Shown here in pieces: positions 37,621 through 53,200 of a stretch of 64,000 bases of DNA. The DNA is from Auanema rhodensis (Eukaryota; Nematoda; Chromadorea; Rhabditida; Rhabditidae), in assembly GCA_964057225.1 (NCBI GenBank), contig OZ059900.1:17375638-17439637 (forward strand), read 5' to 3'. How positions within the stretch are numbered: the first letter of the stretch is position 1; every line of letters starts with the position of its first letter. A program made the position numbers and the translations under genes. Under the pieces are notes generated by a model, which was given only the letters and a program-made list of their open reading frames with translations, searched no databases and had not been told where the DNA came from.

Positions 37621-40014
37621 GGCACGCCCCTTATGGCTAATATTGATTAAATCGATTTTTGTTCATATGATTCGTCAAATGCAACGAATTTCAGCGTGTT
37701 ACATACTAAAATGAAGCATTTTACATGCTGAACACTAGAAAAATACAAAAACACAGTATTTCCCATGAGAAATATTTTATTATGCTGGAAAACCAGTTTT
37801 TGGAAATTTCGCTGTAAACAAGGTTTTGACTTACGATTTCATGTGTTCAAACTCATGCAATGTCAATGAAACCTAGCTCAAAATTGTTCGTACAACGTTT
37901 AGTTCCACTTTCACGACAAAAAAACAGGGGTTAGAAAACTAAGGAAATTAGCATATTCTGAGGGCACGCCCCTTATGGCTAATATTGATTAAATCGATTT
38001 TTGTTCATATGAGTCGTCAAATGCAACGACTTTCAGCGTGTTACATACTAAAATGAAGCATTTTACATGCTGAACACTAGAAAAATACAAAAACACAGTA
38101 TTTCCCATGAGAAATATTTTATTATGCTGGAAAACCAGTTTTTGGAAATTTCGCTGTAAACAAGGTTTTGACTTACGATTTCATGTGTTCAAACTCATGC
38201 AATGTCAATGAAACCTAGCTCAAAATTGTTCGTACAACGTCTAGTTCCACTTTCACGACAAAAAAACAGGGGTTAGAAAATTAAGGAAATTAGCATATTC
38301 TGAGGGCACGCCCCTTATGGCTAATATTGATTAAATCGATTTTTGTTCATATGAGTCGTCAAATGCAACGAATTGTAGCGTGTTACATACTAAAATGAAG
38401 CATTTTACATGCTGAACACTAGAAAAATACAAAAACACAGTATTTCCCATGAGAAATATTTTATTATGCTGGAAAACCAGTTTTTGGAAATTTCGCTGTA
38501 AACAAGGTTTTGACTTACGATTTCATGTGTTCAAACTCATGCAATGTCAATGAAACCTAGCTCAAAATTGTTCGTACAACGTCTAGTTCCACTTTCACGA
38601 CAAAAAAACAGGGGTTAGAAAATTAAGGAAATTAGCATATTCTGAGGGCACGCCCCTTATGGCTAATATTGATTAAATCGATTTTTGTTCATATGATTCG
38701 TCAAATGCAACGAATTTCAGCGTGTTACATACTAAAATGAAGCATTTTACATGCTGAACACTAGAAAAATACAAAAACACAGTATTTCCCATGAGAAATA
38801 TTTTATTATGCTGGAAAACCAGTTTTTGGAAATTTCGCTGTAAACAAGGTTTTGACTTACGATTTCATGTGTTCAAACTCATGCAATGTCAATGAAACCT
38901 AGCTCAAAATTGTTCGTACAACGTCTAGTTCCACTTTCACGACAAAAAAACAGGGGTTAGAAAACTAAGGAAATTAGCATATTCTGAGGGCACGCCCCTT
39001 ATGGCTAATATTGATTAAATCGATTTTTGTTCATATGAGTCGTCAAATGCAACGACTTTCAGCGTGTTACATACTAAAATGAAGCATTTTACATGCTGAA
39101 CACTAGAAAAATACAAAAACACAGTATTTCCCATGAGAAATATTTTATTATGCTGGAAAACCAGTTTTTGGAAATTTCGCTGTAAACAAGGTTTTGACTT
39201 ACGATTTCATGTGTTCAAACTCATGCAATGTCAATGAAACCTAGCTCAAAATTGTTCGTACAACGTCTAGTTCCACTTTCACGACAAAAAAACAGGGGTT
39301 AGAAAATTAAGGAAATTAGCATATTCTGAGGGCACGCCCCTTATGGCTAATATTGATTAAATCGATTTTTGTTCATATGAGTCGTCAGATGCAACGAATT
39401 TCAGCGTGTTACATACTAAAATGAAGCATTTTACATGCTGAACACTAGAAAAATACAAAAACACAGTATTTCCCATGAGAAATATTTTATTATGCTGGAA
39501 AACCAGTTTTTGGAAATTTCGCTGTAAACAAGGTTTTGACTTACGATTTCATGTGTTCAAACTCATGCAATGTCAATGAAACCTAGCTCAAAATTGTTCG
39601 TACAACGTCTAGTTCCACTTTCACGACAAAAAAACAGGGGTTAGAAAACTAAGGAAATTAGCATATTCTGAGGGCACGCCCCTTATGGCTAATATTGATT
39701 AAATCGATTTTTGTTCATATGAGTCGTCAAATGCAACGAATTTCAGCGTGTTACATACTAAAATGAAGCATTTTACATGCTGAACACTAGAAAAATACAA
39801 AAACACAGTATTTCCCATGAGAAATATTTTATTATGCTGGAAAACCAGTTTTTGGAAATTTCGCTGTAAACAAGGTTTTGACTTACGATTTCATGTGTTC
39901 AAACTCATGCAATGTCAATGAAACCTAGCTCAAAATTGTTCGTACAACGTCTAGTTCCACTTTCACGACAAAAAAACAGGGGTTAGAAAATTAAGGAAAT
40001 TAGCATATTCTGAG
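37621..40014. repeat. 7-monomer higher-order unit, tandem copy 1 of 3 (2,394 bp)
   Basis: Monomers 111-117: 51T+319C, 68C, 71G72T, 51T+319C, 68C, 58G+319C, unmarked. Same plan as 12655-15048. A private CGTTTAG is seen near 37898. Confidence 0.8.
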
Positions 40015-42408
40015 GGCACGCCCCTTATGGCTAATATTGATTAAATCGATTTTTGTTCATATGATTCGTCAAATGCAACGAATTTCAGCGTGTTACATAC
40101 TAAAATGAAGCATTTTACATGCTGAACACTAGAAAAATACAAAAACACAGTATTTCCCATGAGAAATATTTTATTATGCTGGAAAACCAGTTTTTGGAAA
40201 TTTCGCTGTAAACAAGGTTTTGACTTACGATTTCATGTGTTCAAACTCATGCAATGTCAATGAAACCTAGCTCAAAATTGTTCGTACAACGTCTAGTTCC
40301 ACTTTCACGACAAAAAAACAGGGGTTAGAAAACTAAGGAAATTAGCATATTCTGAGGGCACGCCCCTTATGGCTAATATTGATTAAATCGATTTTTGTTC
40401 ATATGAGTCGTCAAATGCAACGACTTTCAGCGTGTTACATACTAAAATGAAGCATTTTACATGCTGAACACTAGAAAAATACAAAAACACAGTATTTCCC
40501 ATGAGAAATATTTTATTATGCTGGAAAACCAGTTTTTGGAAATTTCGCTGTAAACAAGGTTTTGACTTACGATTTCATGTGTTCAAACTCATGCAATGTC
40601 AATGAAACCTAGCTCAAAATTGTTCGTACAACGTCTAGTTCCACTTTCACGACAAAAAAACAGGGGTTAGAAAATTAAGGAAATTAGCATATTCTGAGGG
40701 CACGCCCCTTATGGCTAATATTGATTAAATCGATTTTTGTTCATATGAGTCGTCAAATGCAACGAATTGTAGCGTGTTACATACTAAAATGAAGCATTTT
40801 ACATGCTGAACACTAGAAAAATACAAAAACACAGTATTTCCCATGAGAAATATTTTATTATGCTGGAAAACCAGTTTTTGGAAATTTCGCTGTAAACAAG
40901 GTTTTGACTTACGATTTCATGTGTTCAAACTCATGCAATGTCAATGAAACCTAGCTCAAAATTGTTCGTACAACGTCTAGTTCCACTTTCACGACAAAAA
41001 AACAGGGGTTAGAAAATTAAGGAAATTAGCATATTCTGAGGGCACGCCCCTTATGGCTAATATTGATTAAATCGATTTTTGTTCATATGATTCGTCAAAT
41101 GCAACGAATTTCAGCGTGTTACATACTAAAATGAAGCATTTTACATGCTGAACACTAGAAAAATACAAAAACACAGTATTTCCCATGAGAAATATTTTAT
41201 TATGCTGGAAAACCAGTTTTTGGAAATTTCGCTGTAAACAAGGTTTTGACTTACGATTTCATGTGTTCAAACTCATGCAATGTCAATGAAACCTAGCTCA
41301 AAATTGTTCGTACAACGTCTAGTTCCACTTTCACGACAAAAAAACAGGGGTTAGAAAACTAAGGAAATTAGCATATTCTGAGGGCACGCCCCTTATGGCT
41401 AATATTGATTAAATCGATTTTTGTTCATATGAGTCGTCAAATGCAACGACTTTCAGCGTGTTACATACTAAAATGAAGCATTTTACATGCTGAACACTAG
41501 AAAAATACAAAAACACAGTATTTCCCATGAGAAATATTTTATTATGCTGGAAAACCAGTTTTTGGAAATTTCGCTGTAAACAAGGTTTTGACTTACGATT
41601 TCATGTGTTCAAACTCATGCAATGTCAATGAAACCTAGCTCAAAATTGTTCGTACAACGTCTAGTTCCACTTTCACGACAAAAAAACAGGGGTTAGAAAA
41701 TTAAGGAAATTAGCATATTCTGAGGGCACGCCCCTTATGGCTAATATTGATTAAATCGATTTTTGTTCATATGAGTCGTCAGATGCAACGAATTTCAGCG
41801 TGTTACATACTAAAATGAAGCATTTTACATGCTGAACACTAGAAAAATACAAAAACACAGTATTTCCCATGAGAAATATTTTATTATGCTGGAAAACCAG
41901 TTTTTGGAAATTTCGCTGTAAACAAGGTTTTGACTTACGATTTCATGTGTTCAAACTCATGCAATGTCAATGAAACCTAGCTCAAAATTGTTCGTACAAC
42001 GTCTAGTTCCACTTTCACGACAAAAAAACAGGGGTTAGAAAATTAAGGAAATTAGCATATTCTGAGGGCACGCCCCTTATGGCTAATATTGATTAAATCG
42101 ATTTTTGTTCATATGAGTCGTCAAATGCAACGAATTGTAGCGTGTTACATACTAAAATGAAGCATTTTACATGCTGAACACTAGAAAAATACAAAAACAC
42201 AGTATTTCCCATGAGAAATATTTTATTATGCTGGAAAACCAGTTTTTGGAAATTTCGCTGTAAACAAGGTTTTGACTTACGATTTCATGTGTTCAAACTC
42301 ATGCAATGTCAATGAAACCTAGCTCAAAATTGTTCGTACAACGTCTAGTTCCACTTTCACGACAAAAAAACAGGGGTTAGAAAATTAAGGAAATTAGCAT
42401 ATTCTGAG
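40015..42408. repeat. 7-monomer higher-order unit, tandem copy 2 of 3 (2,394 bp)
   Basis: Monomers 118-124: 51T+319C, 68C, 71G72T, 51T+319C, 68C, 58G, and a second 71G72T monomer in place of the spacer. The replacement of the seventh unit suggests a small exchange event inside the tandem triplication. Confidence 0.8.
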
Positions 42409-44802
42409 GGCACGCCCCTTATGGCTAATATTGATTAAATCGATTTTTGTTCATATGATTCGTCAAATGCAACGAATTTCAGCGTGTTACATACTAAAAT
42501 GAAGCATTTTACATGCTGAACACTAGAAAAATACAAAAACACAGTATTTCCCATGAGAAATATTTTATTATGCTGGAAAACCAGTTTTTGGAAATTTCGC
42601 TGTAAACAAGGTTTTGACTTACGATTTCATGTGTTCAAACTCATGCAATGTCAATGAAACCTAGCTCAAAATTGTTCGTACAACGTCTAGTTCCACTTTC
42701 ACGACAAAAAAACAGGGGTTAGAAAACTAAGGAAATTAGCATATTCTGAGGGCACGCCCCTTATGGCTAATATTGATTAAATCGATTTTTGTTCATATGA
42801 GTCGTCAAATGCAACGACTTTCAGCGTGTTACATACTAAAATGAAGCATTTTACATGCTGAACACTAGAAAAATACAAAAACACAGTATTTCCCATGAGA
42901 AATATTTTATTATGCTGGAAAACCAGTTTTTGGAAATTTCGCTGTAAACAAGGTTTTGACTTACGATTTCATGTGTTCAAACTCATGCAATGTCAATGAA
43001 ACCTAGCTCAAAATTGTTCGTACAACGTCTAGTTCCACTTTCACGACAAAAAAACAGGGGTTAGAAAATTAAGGAAATTAGCATATTCTGAGGGCACGCC
43101 CCTTATGGCTAATATTGATTAAATCGATTTTTGTTCATATGAGTCGTCAAATGCAACGAATTGTAGCGTGTTACATACTAAAATGAAGCATTTTACATGC
43201 TGAACACTAGAAAAATACAAAAACACAGTATTTCCCATGAGAAATATTTTATTATGCTGGAAAACCAGTTTTTGGAAATTTCGCTGTAAACAAGGTTTTG
43301 ACTTACGATTTCATGTGTTCAAACTCATGCAATGTCAATGAAACCTAGCTCAAAATTGTTCGTACAACGTCTAGTTCCACTTTCACGACAAAAAAACAGG
43401 GGTTAGAAAATTAAGGAAATTAGCATATTCTGAGGGCACGCCCCTTATGGCTAATATTGATTAAATCGATTTTTGTTCATATGATTCGTCAAATGCAACG
43501 AATTTCAGCGTGTTACATACTAAAATGAAGCATTTTACATGCTGAACACTAGAAAAATACAAAAACACAGTATTTCCCATGAGAAATATTTTATTATGCT
43601 GGAAAACCAGTTTTTGGAAATTTCGCTGTAAACAAGGTTTTGACTTACGATTTCATGTGTTCAAACTCATGCAATGTCAATGAAACCTAGCTCAAAATTG
43701 TTCGTACAACGTCTAGTTCCACTTTCACGACAAAAAAACAGGGGTTAGAAAACTAAGGAAATTAGCATATTCTGAGGGCACGCCCCTTATGGCTAATATT
43801 GATTAAATCGATTTTTGTTCATATGAGTCGTCAAATGCAACGACTTTCAGCGTGTTACATACTAAAATGAAGCATTTTACATGCTGAACACTAGAAAAAT
43901 ACAAAAACACAGTATTTCCCATGAGAAATATTTTATTATGCTGGAAAACCAGTTTTTGGAAATTTCGCTGTAAACAAGGTTTTGACTTACGATTTCATGT
44001 GTTCAAACTCATGCAATGTCAATGAAACCTAGCTCAAAATTGTTCGTACAACGTCTAGTTCCACTTTCACGACAAAAAAACAGGGGTTAGAAAATTAAGG
44101 AAATTAGCATATTCTGAGGGCACGCCCCTTATGGCTAATATTGATTAAATCGATTTTTGTTCATATGAGTCGTCAGATGCAACGAATTTCAGCGTGTTAC
44201 ATACTAAAATGAAGCATTTTACATGCTGAACACTAGAAAAATACAAAAACACAGTATTTCCCATGAGAAATATTTTATTATGCTGGAAAACCAGTTTTTG
44301 GAAATTTCGCTGTAAACAAGGTTTTGACTTACGATTTCATGTGTTCAAACTCATGCAATGTCAATGAAACCTAGCTCAAAATTGTTCGTACAACGTCTAG
44401 TTCCACTTTCACGACAAAAAAACAGGGGTTAGAAAATTAAGGAAATTAGCATATTCTGAGGGCACGCCCCTTATGGCTAATATTGATTAAATCGATTTTT
44501 GTTCATATGAGTCGTCAAATGCAACGAATTTCAGCGTGTTACATACTAAAATGAAGCATTTTACATGCTGAACACTAGAAAAATACAAAAACACAGTATT
44601 TCCCATAAGAAATATTTTATTATGCTGGAAAACCAGTTTTTGGAAATTTCGCTGTAAACAAGGTTTTGACTTACGATTTCATGTGTTCAAACTCATGCAA
44701 TGTCAATGAAACCTAGCTCAAAATTGTTCGTACAACGTCTAGTTCCACTTTCACGACAAAAAAACAGGGGTTAGAAAACTAAGGAAATTAGCATATTCTG
44801 AG
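42409..44802. repeat. 7-monomer higher-order unit, tandem copy 3 of 3 (2,394 bp)
   Basis: Monomers 125-131: 51T+319C, 68C, 71G72T, 51T+319C, 68C, 58G, 319C. This is the copy closest in plan to the single unit at 12655-15048, including the 319C seventh monomer, and like it leads directly into the 160C module. The last monomer has a private CCCATAAG change. Confidence 0.8.
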
Positions 44803-47196
44803 GGCACGCCCCTTATGGCTAATATTGATTAAATCGATTTTTGTTCATATGAGTCGTCAAATGCAACGAATTTCAGCGTGTTACATACTAAAATGAAGCA
44901 TTTTACATGCTGAACACTAGAAAAATACAAAAACACAGTATTTCCCATGAGAAATATTTTACTATGCTGGAAAACCAGTTTTTGGAAATTTCGCTGTAAA
45001 CAAGGTTTTGACTTACGATTTCATGTGTTCAAACTCATGCAATGTCAATGAAACCTAGCTCAAAATTGTTCGTACAACGTCTAGTTCCACTTTCACGACA
45101 AAAAAACAGGGGTTAGAAAATTAAGGAAATTAGCATATTCTGAGGGCACGCCCCTTATGGCTAATATTGATTAAATCGATTTTTGTTCATATGATTCGTC
45201 AAATGCAACGAATTTCAGCGTGTTACATACTAAAATGAAGCATTTTACATGCTGAACACTAGAAAAATACAAAAACACAGTATTTCCCATGAGAAATATT
45301 TTATTATGCTGGAAAACCAGTTTTTGGAAATTTCGCTGTAAACAAGGTTTTGACTTACGATTTCATGTGTTCAAACTCATGCAATGTCAATGAAACCTAG
45401 CTCAAAATTGTTCGTACAACGTCTAGTTCCACTTTCACGACAAAAAAACAGGGGTTAGAAAACTAAGGAAATTAGCATATTCTGAGGGCACGCCCCTTAT
45501 GGCTAATATTGATTAAATCGATTTTTGTTCATATGAGTCGTCAAATGCAACGACTTTCAGCGTGTTACATACTAAAATGAAGCATTTTACATGCTGAACA
45601 CTAGAAAAATACAAAAACACAGTATTTCCCATGAGAAATATTTTATTATGCTGGAAAACCAGTTTTTGGAAATTTCGCTGTAAACAAGGTTTTGACTTAC
45701 GATTTCATGTGTTCAAACTCATGCAATGTCAATGAAACCTAGCTCAAAATTGTTCGTACAACGTCTAGTTCCACTTTCACGACAAAAAAACAGGGGTTAG
45801 AAAATTAAGGAAATTAGCATATTCTGAGGGCACGCCCCTTATGGCTAATATTGATTAAATCGATTTTTGTTCATATGAGTCGTCAAATGCAACGAATTTT
45901 AGCGTGTTACATACTAAAATGAAGCATTTTACATGCTGAACACTAGAAAAATACAAAAACACAGTATTTCCCATGAGAAATATTTTATTATGCTGGAAAA
46001 CCAGTTTTTGGAAATTTCGCTGTAAACAAGGTTTTGACTTACGATTTCATGTGTTCAAACTCATGCAATGTCAATGAAACCTAGCTCAAAATTGTTCGTA
46101 CAACGTCTAGTTCCACTTTCACGACAAAAAAACAGGGGTTAGAAAACTAAGGAAATTAGCATATTCTGAGGGCACGCCCCTTATGGCTAATATTGATTAA
46201 ATCGATTTTTGTTCATATGAGTCGTCAAATGCAACGAATTTCAGCGTGTTACATACTAAAATGAAGCATTTTACATGCTGAACACTAGAAAAATACAAAA
46301 ACACAGTATTTCGCATGAGAAATATTTTACTATGCTGGAAAACCAGTTTTTGGAAATTTCGCTGTAAACAAGGTTTTGACTTACGATTTCATGTGTTCAA
46401 ACTCATGCAATGTCAATGAAACCTAGCTCAAAATTGTTCGTACAACGTCTAGTTCCACTTTCACGACAAAAAAACAGGGGTTAGAAAATTAAGGAAATTA
46501 GCATATTCTGAGGGCACGCCCCTTATGGCTAATATTGATTAAATCGATTTTTGTTCATATGATTCGTCAAATGCAACGAATTTCAGCGTGTTACATACTA
46601 AAATGAAGCATTTTACATGCTGAACACTAGAAAAATACAAAAACACAGTATTTCCCATGAGAAATATTTTATTATGCTGGAAAACCAGTTTTTGGAAATT
46701 TCGCTGTAAACAAGGTTTTGACTTACGATTTCATGTGTTCAAACTCATGCAATGTCAATGAAACCTAGCTCAAAATTGTTCGTACAACGTCTAGTTCCAC
46801 TTTCACGACAAAAAAACAGGGGTTAGAAAATTAAGGAAATTAGCATATTCTGAGGGCACGCCCCTTATGGCTAATATTGATTAAATCGATTTTTGTTCAT
46901 ATGATTCGTCAAATGCAACGAATTTCAGCGTGTTACATACTAAAATGAAGCATTTTACATGCTGAACACTAGAAAAATACAAAAACACAGTATTTCCCAT
47001 GAGAAATATTTTATTATGCTGGAAAACCAGTTTTTGGAAATTTCGCTGTAAACAAGGTTTTGACTTACGATTTCATGTGTTCAAACTCATGCAATGTCAA
47101 TGAAACCTAGCTCAAAATTGTTCGTACAACGTCTAGTTCCACTTTCACGACAAAAAAACAGGGGTTAGAAAATTAAGGAAATTAGCATATTCTGAG
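44803..47196. repeat. 160C module in super-repeat 2
   Basis: Monomers 132-138 repeat the order seen at 15049-17442: 160C, 51T+319C, 68C, 72T+319C, 160C, 51T, 51T. The second 160C monomer has a private TTTCGCATG change near 46313. The offset to copy 1 is 29,754 bp here, against 27,018 bp at the start of the super-repeat, because of the upstream triplication. Confidence 0.75.
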
Positions 47197-50100
47197 GGCA
47201 CGCCCCTTATGGCTAATATTGATTAAATCGATTTTTGTTCATATGAGTCGTCAAATGCAACGAATTTCAGCGTGTTACATACTAAAATGAAGCATTTTAC
47301 ATGCTGAACACTAGAAAAATACAAAAACACAGTATTTCCCATGAGAAATATTTTATTATGCTGGAAAACCAGTTTTTGGAAATTTCGCTGTAAACAAGGT
47401 TTTGACTTACGATTTCATGTGTTCAAACTCATGCAATGTCAATGAAACCTAGCTCAAAATTGTTCGTACAACGTCTAGTTCCACTTTCACGACAAAAAAA
47501 CAGGGGTTAGAAAATTAAGGAAATTAGCATATTCTGAGGGCACGCCCCTTATGGCTAATATTGATTAAATCGATTTTTGTTCATATGAGTCGTCAAATGC
47601 AACGAATTTCAGCGTGTTACATACTAAAATGAAGCATTTTACATGCTGAACACTAGAAAAATACAAAAACACAGTATTTCCCATGAGAAATATTTTATTA
47701 TGCTGGAAAACCAGTTTTTGGAAATTTCGCTGTAAACAAGGTTTTGACTTACGATTTCATGTGTTCAAACTCATGCAATGTCAATGAAACCTAGCTCAAA
47801 ATTGTTCGTACAACGTCTAGTTCCACTTTCACGACAAAAAAACAGGGGTTAGAAAATTAAGGAAATTAGCATATTCTGAGGGCACGCCCCTTATGGCTAA
47901 TATTGATTAAATCGATTTTTGTTCATATGAGTCGTCAAATGCAACGAATTTCAGCGTGTTACATACTAAAATGAAGCATTTTACATGCTGAACACTAGAA
48001 AAATACAAAAACACAGTATTTCCCATGAGAAATATTTTATTATGCTGGAAAACCAGTTTTTGGAAATTTCGCTGTAAACAAGGTTTTGACTTACGATTTC
48101 ATGTGTTCAAACTCATGCAATGTCAATGAAACCTAGCTCAAAATTGTTCGTACAACGTCTAGTTCCACTTTCACGACAAAAAAACAGGGGTTAGAAAATT
48201 AAGGAAATTAGCATATTCTGAGGGCACGCCCCTTATGGCTAATATTGATTAAATCGATTTTTGTTCATATGAGTCGTCAAATGCAACGAATTTCAGCGTG
48301 TTACATACTAAAATGAAGCATTTTACATGCTGAACACTAGAAAAATACAAAAACACAGTATTTCCCATGAGAAATATTTTATTATGCTGGAAAACCAGTT
48401 TTTGGAAATTTCGCTGTAAACAAGGTTTTGACTTACGATTTCATGTGTTCAAACTCATGCAATGTCAATGAAACCTAGCTCAAAATTGTTCGTACAACGT
48501 CTAGTTCCACTTTCACGACAAAAAAACAGGGGTTAGAAAATTAAGGAAATTAGCATATTCTGAGGGCACGCCCCTTATGGCTAATATTGATTAAATCGAT
48601 TTTTGTTCATATGAGTCGTCAAATGCAACGAATTTTAGCGTGTTACATACTAAAATGAAGCATTTTACATGCTGAACACTAGAAAAATACAAAAACACAG
48701 TATTTCCCATGAGAAATATTTTATTATGCTGGAAAACCAGTTTTTGGAAATTTCGCTGTAAACAAGGTTTTGACTTACGATTTCATGTGTTCAAACTCAT
48801 GCAATGTCAATGAAACCTAGCTCAAAATTGTTCGTACAACGTCTAGTTCCACTTTCACGACAAAAAAACAGGGGTTAGAAAATTAAGGAAATTAGCATAT
48901 TCTGAGGGCACGCCCCTTATGGCTAATATTGATTAAATCGATTTTTGTTCATATGATTCGTCAAATGCAACGAATTTCAGCGTGTTACATACTAAAATGA
49001 AGCATTTTACATGCTGAACACTAGAAAAATACAAAAACACAGTATTTCCCATGAGAAATATTTTATTATGCTGGAAAACCAGTTTTTGGAAATTTCGCTG
49101 TAAACAAGGTTTTGACTTACGATTTCATGTGTTCAAACTCATGCAATGTCAATGAAACCTAGCTCAAAATTGTTCGTACAACGTCTAGTTCCACTTTCAC
49201 GACAAAAAAACAGGGGTTAGAAAATTAAGGAAATTAGCATATTCTGAGGGCACGCCCCTTATGGCTAATATTGATTAAATCGATTTTTGTTCATATGAGT
49301 CGTCAAATGCAACGAATTTCAGCGTGTTACATACTAAAATGAAGCATTTTACATGCTGAACACTAGAAAAATACAAAAACACAGTATTTCCCATGAGAAA
49401 TATTTTATTATGCTGGAAAACCAGTTTTTGGAAATTTCGCTGTAAACAAGGTTTTGACTTACGATTTCATGTGTTCAAACTCATGCAATGTCAATGAAAC
49501 CTAGCTCAAAATTGTTCGTACAACGTCTAGTTCCACTTTCACGACAAAAAAACAGGGGTTAGAAAATTAAGGAAATTAGCATATTCTGAGGGCACGCCCC
49601 TTATGGCTAATATTGATTAAATCGATTTTTGTTCATATGAGTCGTCAAATGCAACGAATTTCAGCGTGTTACATACTAAAATGAAGCATTTTACATGCTG
49701 AACACTAGAAAAATACAAAAACACAGTATTTCCCATGAGAAATATTTTATTATGCTGGAAAACCAGTTTTTGGAAATTTCGCTGTAAACAAGGTTTTGAC
49801 TTACGATTTCATGTGTTCAAACTCATGCAATGTCAATGAAACCTAGCTCAAAATTGTTCGTACAACGTCTAGTTCCACTTTCACGACAAAAAAACAGGGG
49901 TTAGAAAATTAAGGAAATTAGCATATTCTGAGGGCACGCCCCTTATGGCTAATATTGATTAAATCGATTTTTGTTCATATGAGTCGTCAAATGCAACGAA
50001 TTTCAGCGTGTTACATACTAAAATGAAGCATTTTACATGCTGAACACTAGAAAAATACAAAAACACAGTATTTCCCATGAGAAATATTTTATTATGCTGG

Positions 50101-50274
50101 AAAACCAGTTTTTGGAAATTTCGCTGTAAACAAGGTTTTGACTTACGATTTCATGTGTTCAAACTCATGCAATGTCAATGAAACCTAGCTCAAAATTGTT
50201 CGTACAACGTCTAGTTCCACTTTCACGACAAAAAAACAGGGGTTAGAAAATTAAGGAAATTAGCATATTCTGAG
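47197..50274. repeat. Run of nearly unmarked consensus monomers in super-repeat 2
   Basis: Nine monomers, of which seven show no diagnostic variant. The two exceptions are 72T at 48565 and 51T at 48907, a pair that echoes the preceding 160C module and may be a small inserted fragment of it. Corresponds to 17443-20178 in copy 1. Confidence 0.7.
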
Positions 50275-53200
50275 GGCACGCCCCTTATGGCTAATATTGA
50301 TTAAATCGATTTTTGTTCATATGAGTCGTCAAATGCAACGAATTTCAGCGTGTTACATACTAAAATGAAGCATTTTACATGCTGAACACTAGAAAAATAC
50401 AAAAACACAGTATTTCCCATGAGAAATATTTTATTATGCTGGAAAACCAGTTTTTGGAAATTTCGCTGTAAACAAGGTTTTGACTTACGATTTCATGTGT
50501 TCAAACTCATGCAATGTCAATGAAACCTAGCTCAAAATTGTTTGTACAACGTCTAGTTCCACTTTCACGACAAAAAAACAAGGGTTAGAAAATTAAGGAA
50601 ATTAGCATATTCTGAGGGCACGCCCCTTATGGCTAATATTGATTAAATCGATTTTTGTTCATATGAGTCGTCAAATGCAACGAATTTCAGCGTGTTACAT
50701 ACTTAAATGAAGCATTTTACATGCTGAACACTATAAAAATACAAAAACACAGTATTTCCCATGAGAAATATTTTATTATGCTGGAAAACCAGTTTTTGGA
50801 AATTTCGCTGTAAACAAGGTTTTGACTTACGATTTCATGTGTTCAAACTCATGCAATGTCAATGAAACCTAGCTCAAAATTGTTCGTACAACGTCTAGTT
50901 CCACTTTCACGACAAAAAAACAGGGGTTAGAAAATTTAGGAAATTAGCATATTCTGAGGGCACGCCCCTTATGGCTAATATTGATTAAATCGATTTTTGT
51001 TCATATGAGTCGTCAAATGCAACGAATTTCAGCGTGTTACATACTAAAATGAAACATTTTACATGCTGAACACTAGAAAAATACAAAAACACAGTATTTC
51101 CCATGAGAAATATTTTATTATGCTGGAAAACCAGTTTTTGGAAATTTCGCTGTAAACAAGGTTTTGACTTACGATTTCATGTGTTCAAACTCATGCAATG
51201 TCAATGAAACCTAGCTCAAAATTGTTCGTACAACGTCTAGTTCCACTTTCACGACAAAAAAACAAGGGTTAGAAAATTAAGGAAATTAGCATATTCTGAG
51301 GGCACGCCCCTTATGGCTAATATTGATTAAATCGATTTTTGTTCATATGAGTCGTCAAATGCAACGAATTTCAGCGTGTTACATACTAAAATGAAGCATT
51401 TTACATGCTGAACACTAGAAAAATACAAAAACACAGTATTTCCCATGAGAAATATTTTATTATGCTGGAAAACCAGTTTTTGGAAATTTCGCTGTAAACA
51501 AGGTTTTGACTTACGATTTCATGTGTTCAAACTCATGCAATGTCAATGAAACCTAGCTCAAAATTGTTCGTACAACGTCTAGTTCCACTTTCACGACAAA
51601 AAAACAGGGGTTAGAAAATTAAGGAAATTAGCATATTCTGAGGGCACGCCCCTTATGGCTAATATTGATTAAATCGATTTTTGTTCATATGAGTCGTCAA
51701 ATGCAAAGAATTTCAGCGTGTTACATACTTAAATGAAGCATTTTACATGCTGAACACTAGAAAAATACAAAAACACAGTATTTCCCATGAGAAATATTTT
51801 ATTATGCTGGAAAACCAGTTTTTGGAAATTTCGCTGTAAACAAGGTTTTGACTTACGATTTCATGTGTTCAAACTCATGCAATGTCAATGAAACCTAGCT
51901 CAAAATTGTTCGTACAACGTCTAGTTCCACTTTCACGACAAAAAAACAGGGGTTAGAAAATTAAGGAAATTAGCATATTCTGAGGGCACGCCCCTTATGG
52001 CTAATATTGATTAAATCGATTTTTGTTCATATGAGTCGTCAAATGCAACGAATTTCAGCGTGTTACATACTAAAGTGAAGCATTTTACATGCTGAACACT
52101 AGAAAAATACAAAAACACAGTATTTCCCATGAGAAATATTTTATTATGCTGGAAAACCAGTTTTTGGAAATTTCGCTGTAAACAAGGTTTTGACTTACGA
52201 TTTCATGTGTTCAAACTCATGCAATGTCAATGAAACCTAGCTCAAAATTGTTTGTACAACGTCTAGTTCCACTTTCACGACAAAAAAACAAGGGTTAGAA
52301 AATTAAGGAAATTAGCATATTCTGAGGGCACGCCCCTTATGGCTAATATTGATTAAATCGATTTTTGTTCATATGAGTCGTCAAATGCAACGAATTTCAG
52401 CGTGTTACATACTAAAATGAAGCATTTTACATGCTGAACACTAGAAAAATACAAAAACACAGTATTTCCCATGAGAAATATTTTATTATGCTGGAAAACC
52501 AGTTTTTGGAAATTTCGCTGTAAACAAGGTTTTGACTTACGATTTCATGTGTTCAAACTCATGCAATGTCAATGAAACCTAGCTCAAAATTGTTTGTACA
52601 ACGTCTAGTTCCACTTTCACGACAAAAAAACAAGGGTTAGAAAATTAAGGAAATTAGCATATTCTGAGGGCACGCCCCTTATGGCTAATATTGATTAAAT
52701 CGATTTTTGTTCATATGAGTCGTCAAATGCAACGAATTTCAGCGTGTTACATACTAAAATGAAGCATTTTACATGCTGAACACTAGAAAAATACAAAAAC
52801 ACAGTATTTCCCATGAGAAATATTTTATTATGCTGGAAAACCAGTTTTTGGAAATTTCGCTGTAAACAAGGTTTTGACTTACGATTTCATGTGTTCAAAC
52901 TCATGCAATGTCAATGAAACCTAGCTCAAAATTGTTCGTACAACGTCTAGTTCCACTTTCACGACAAAAAAACAGGGGTTAGAAAATTAAGGAAATTAGC
53001 ATATTCTGAGGGCACGCCCCTTATGGCTAATATTGATTAAATCGATTTTTGTTCATATGAGTCGTCAAATGCAAAGAATTTCAGCGTGTTACATACTTAA
53101 ATGAAGCATTTTACATGCTGAACACTAGAAAAATACAAAAACACAGTATTTCCCATGAGAAATATTTTATTATGCTGGAAAACCAGTTTTTGGAAATTTC

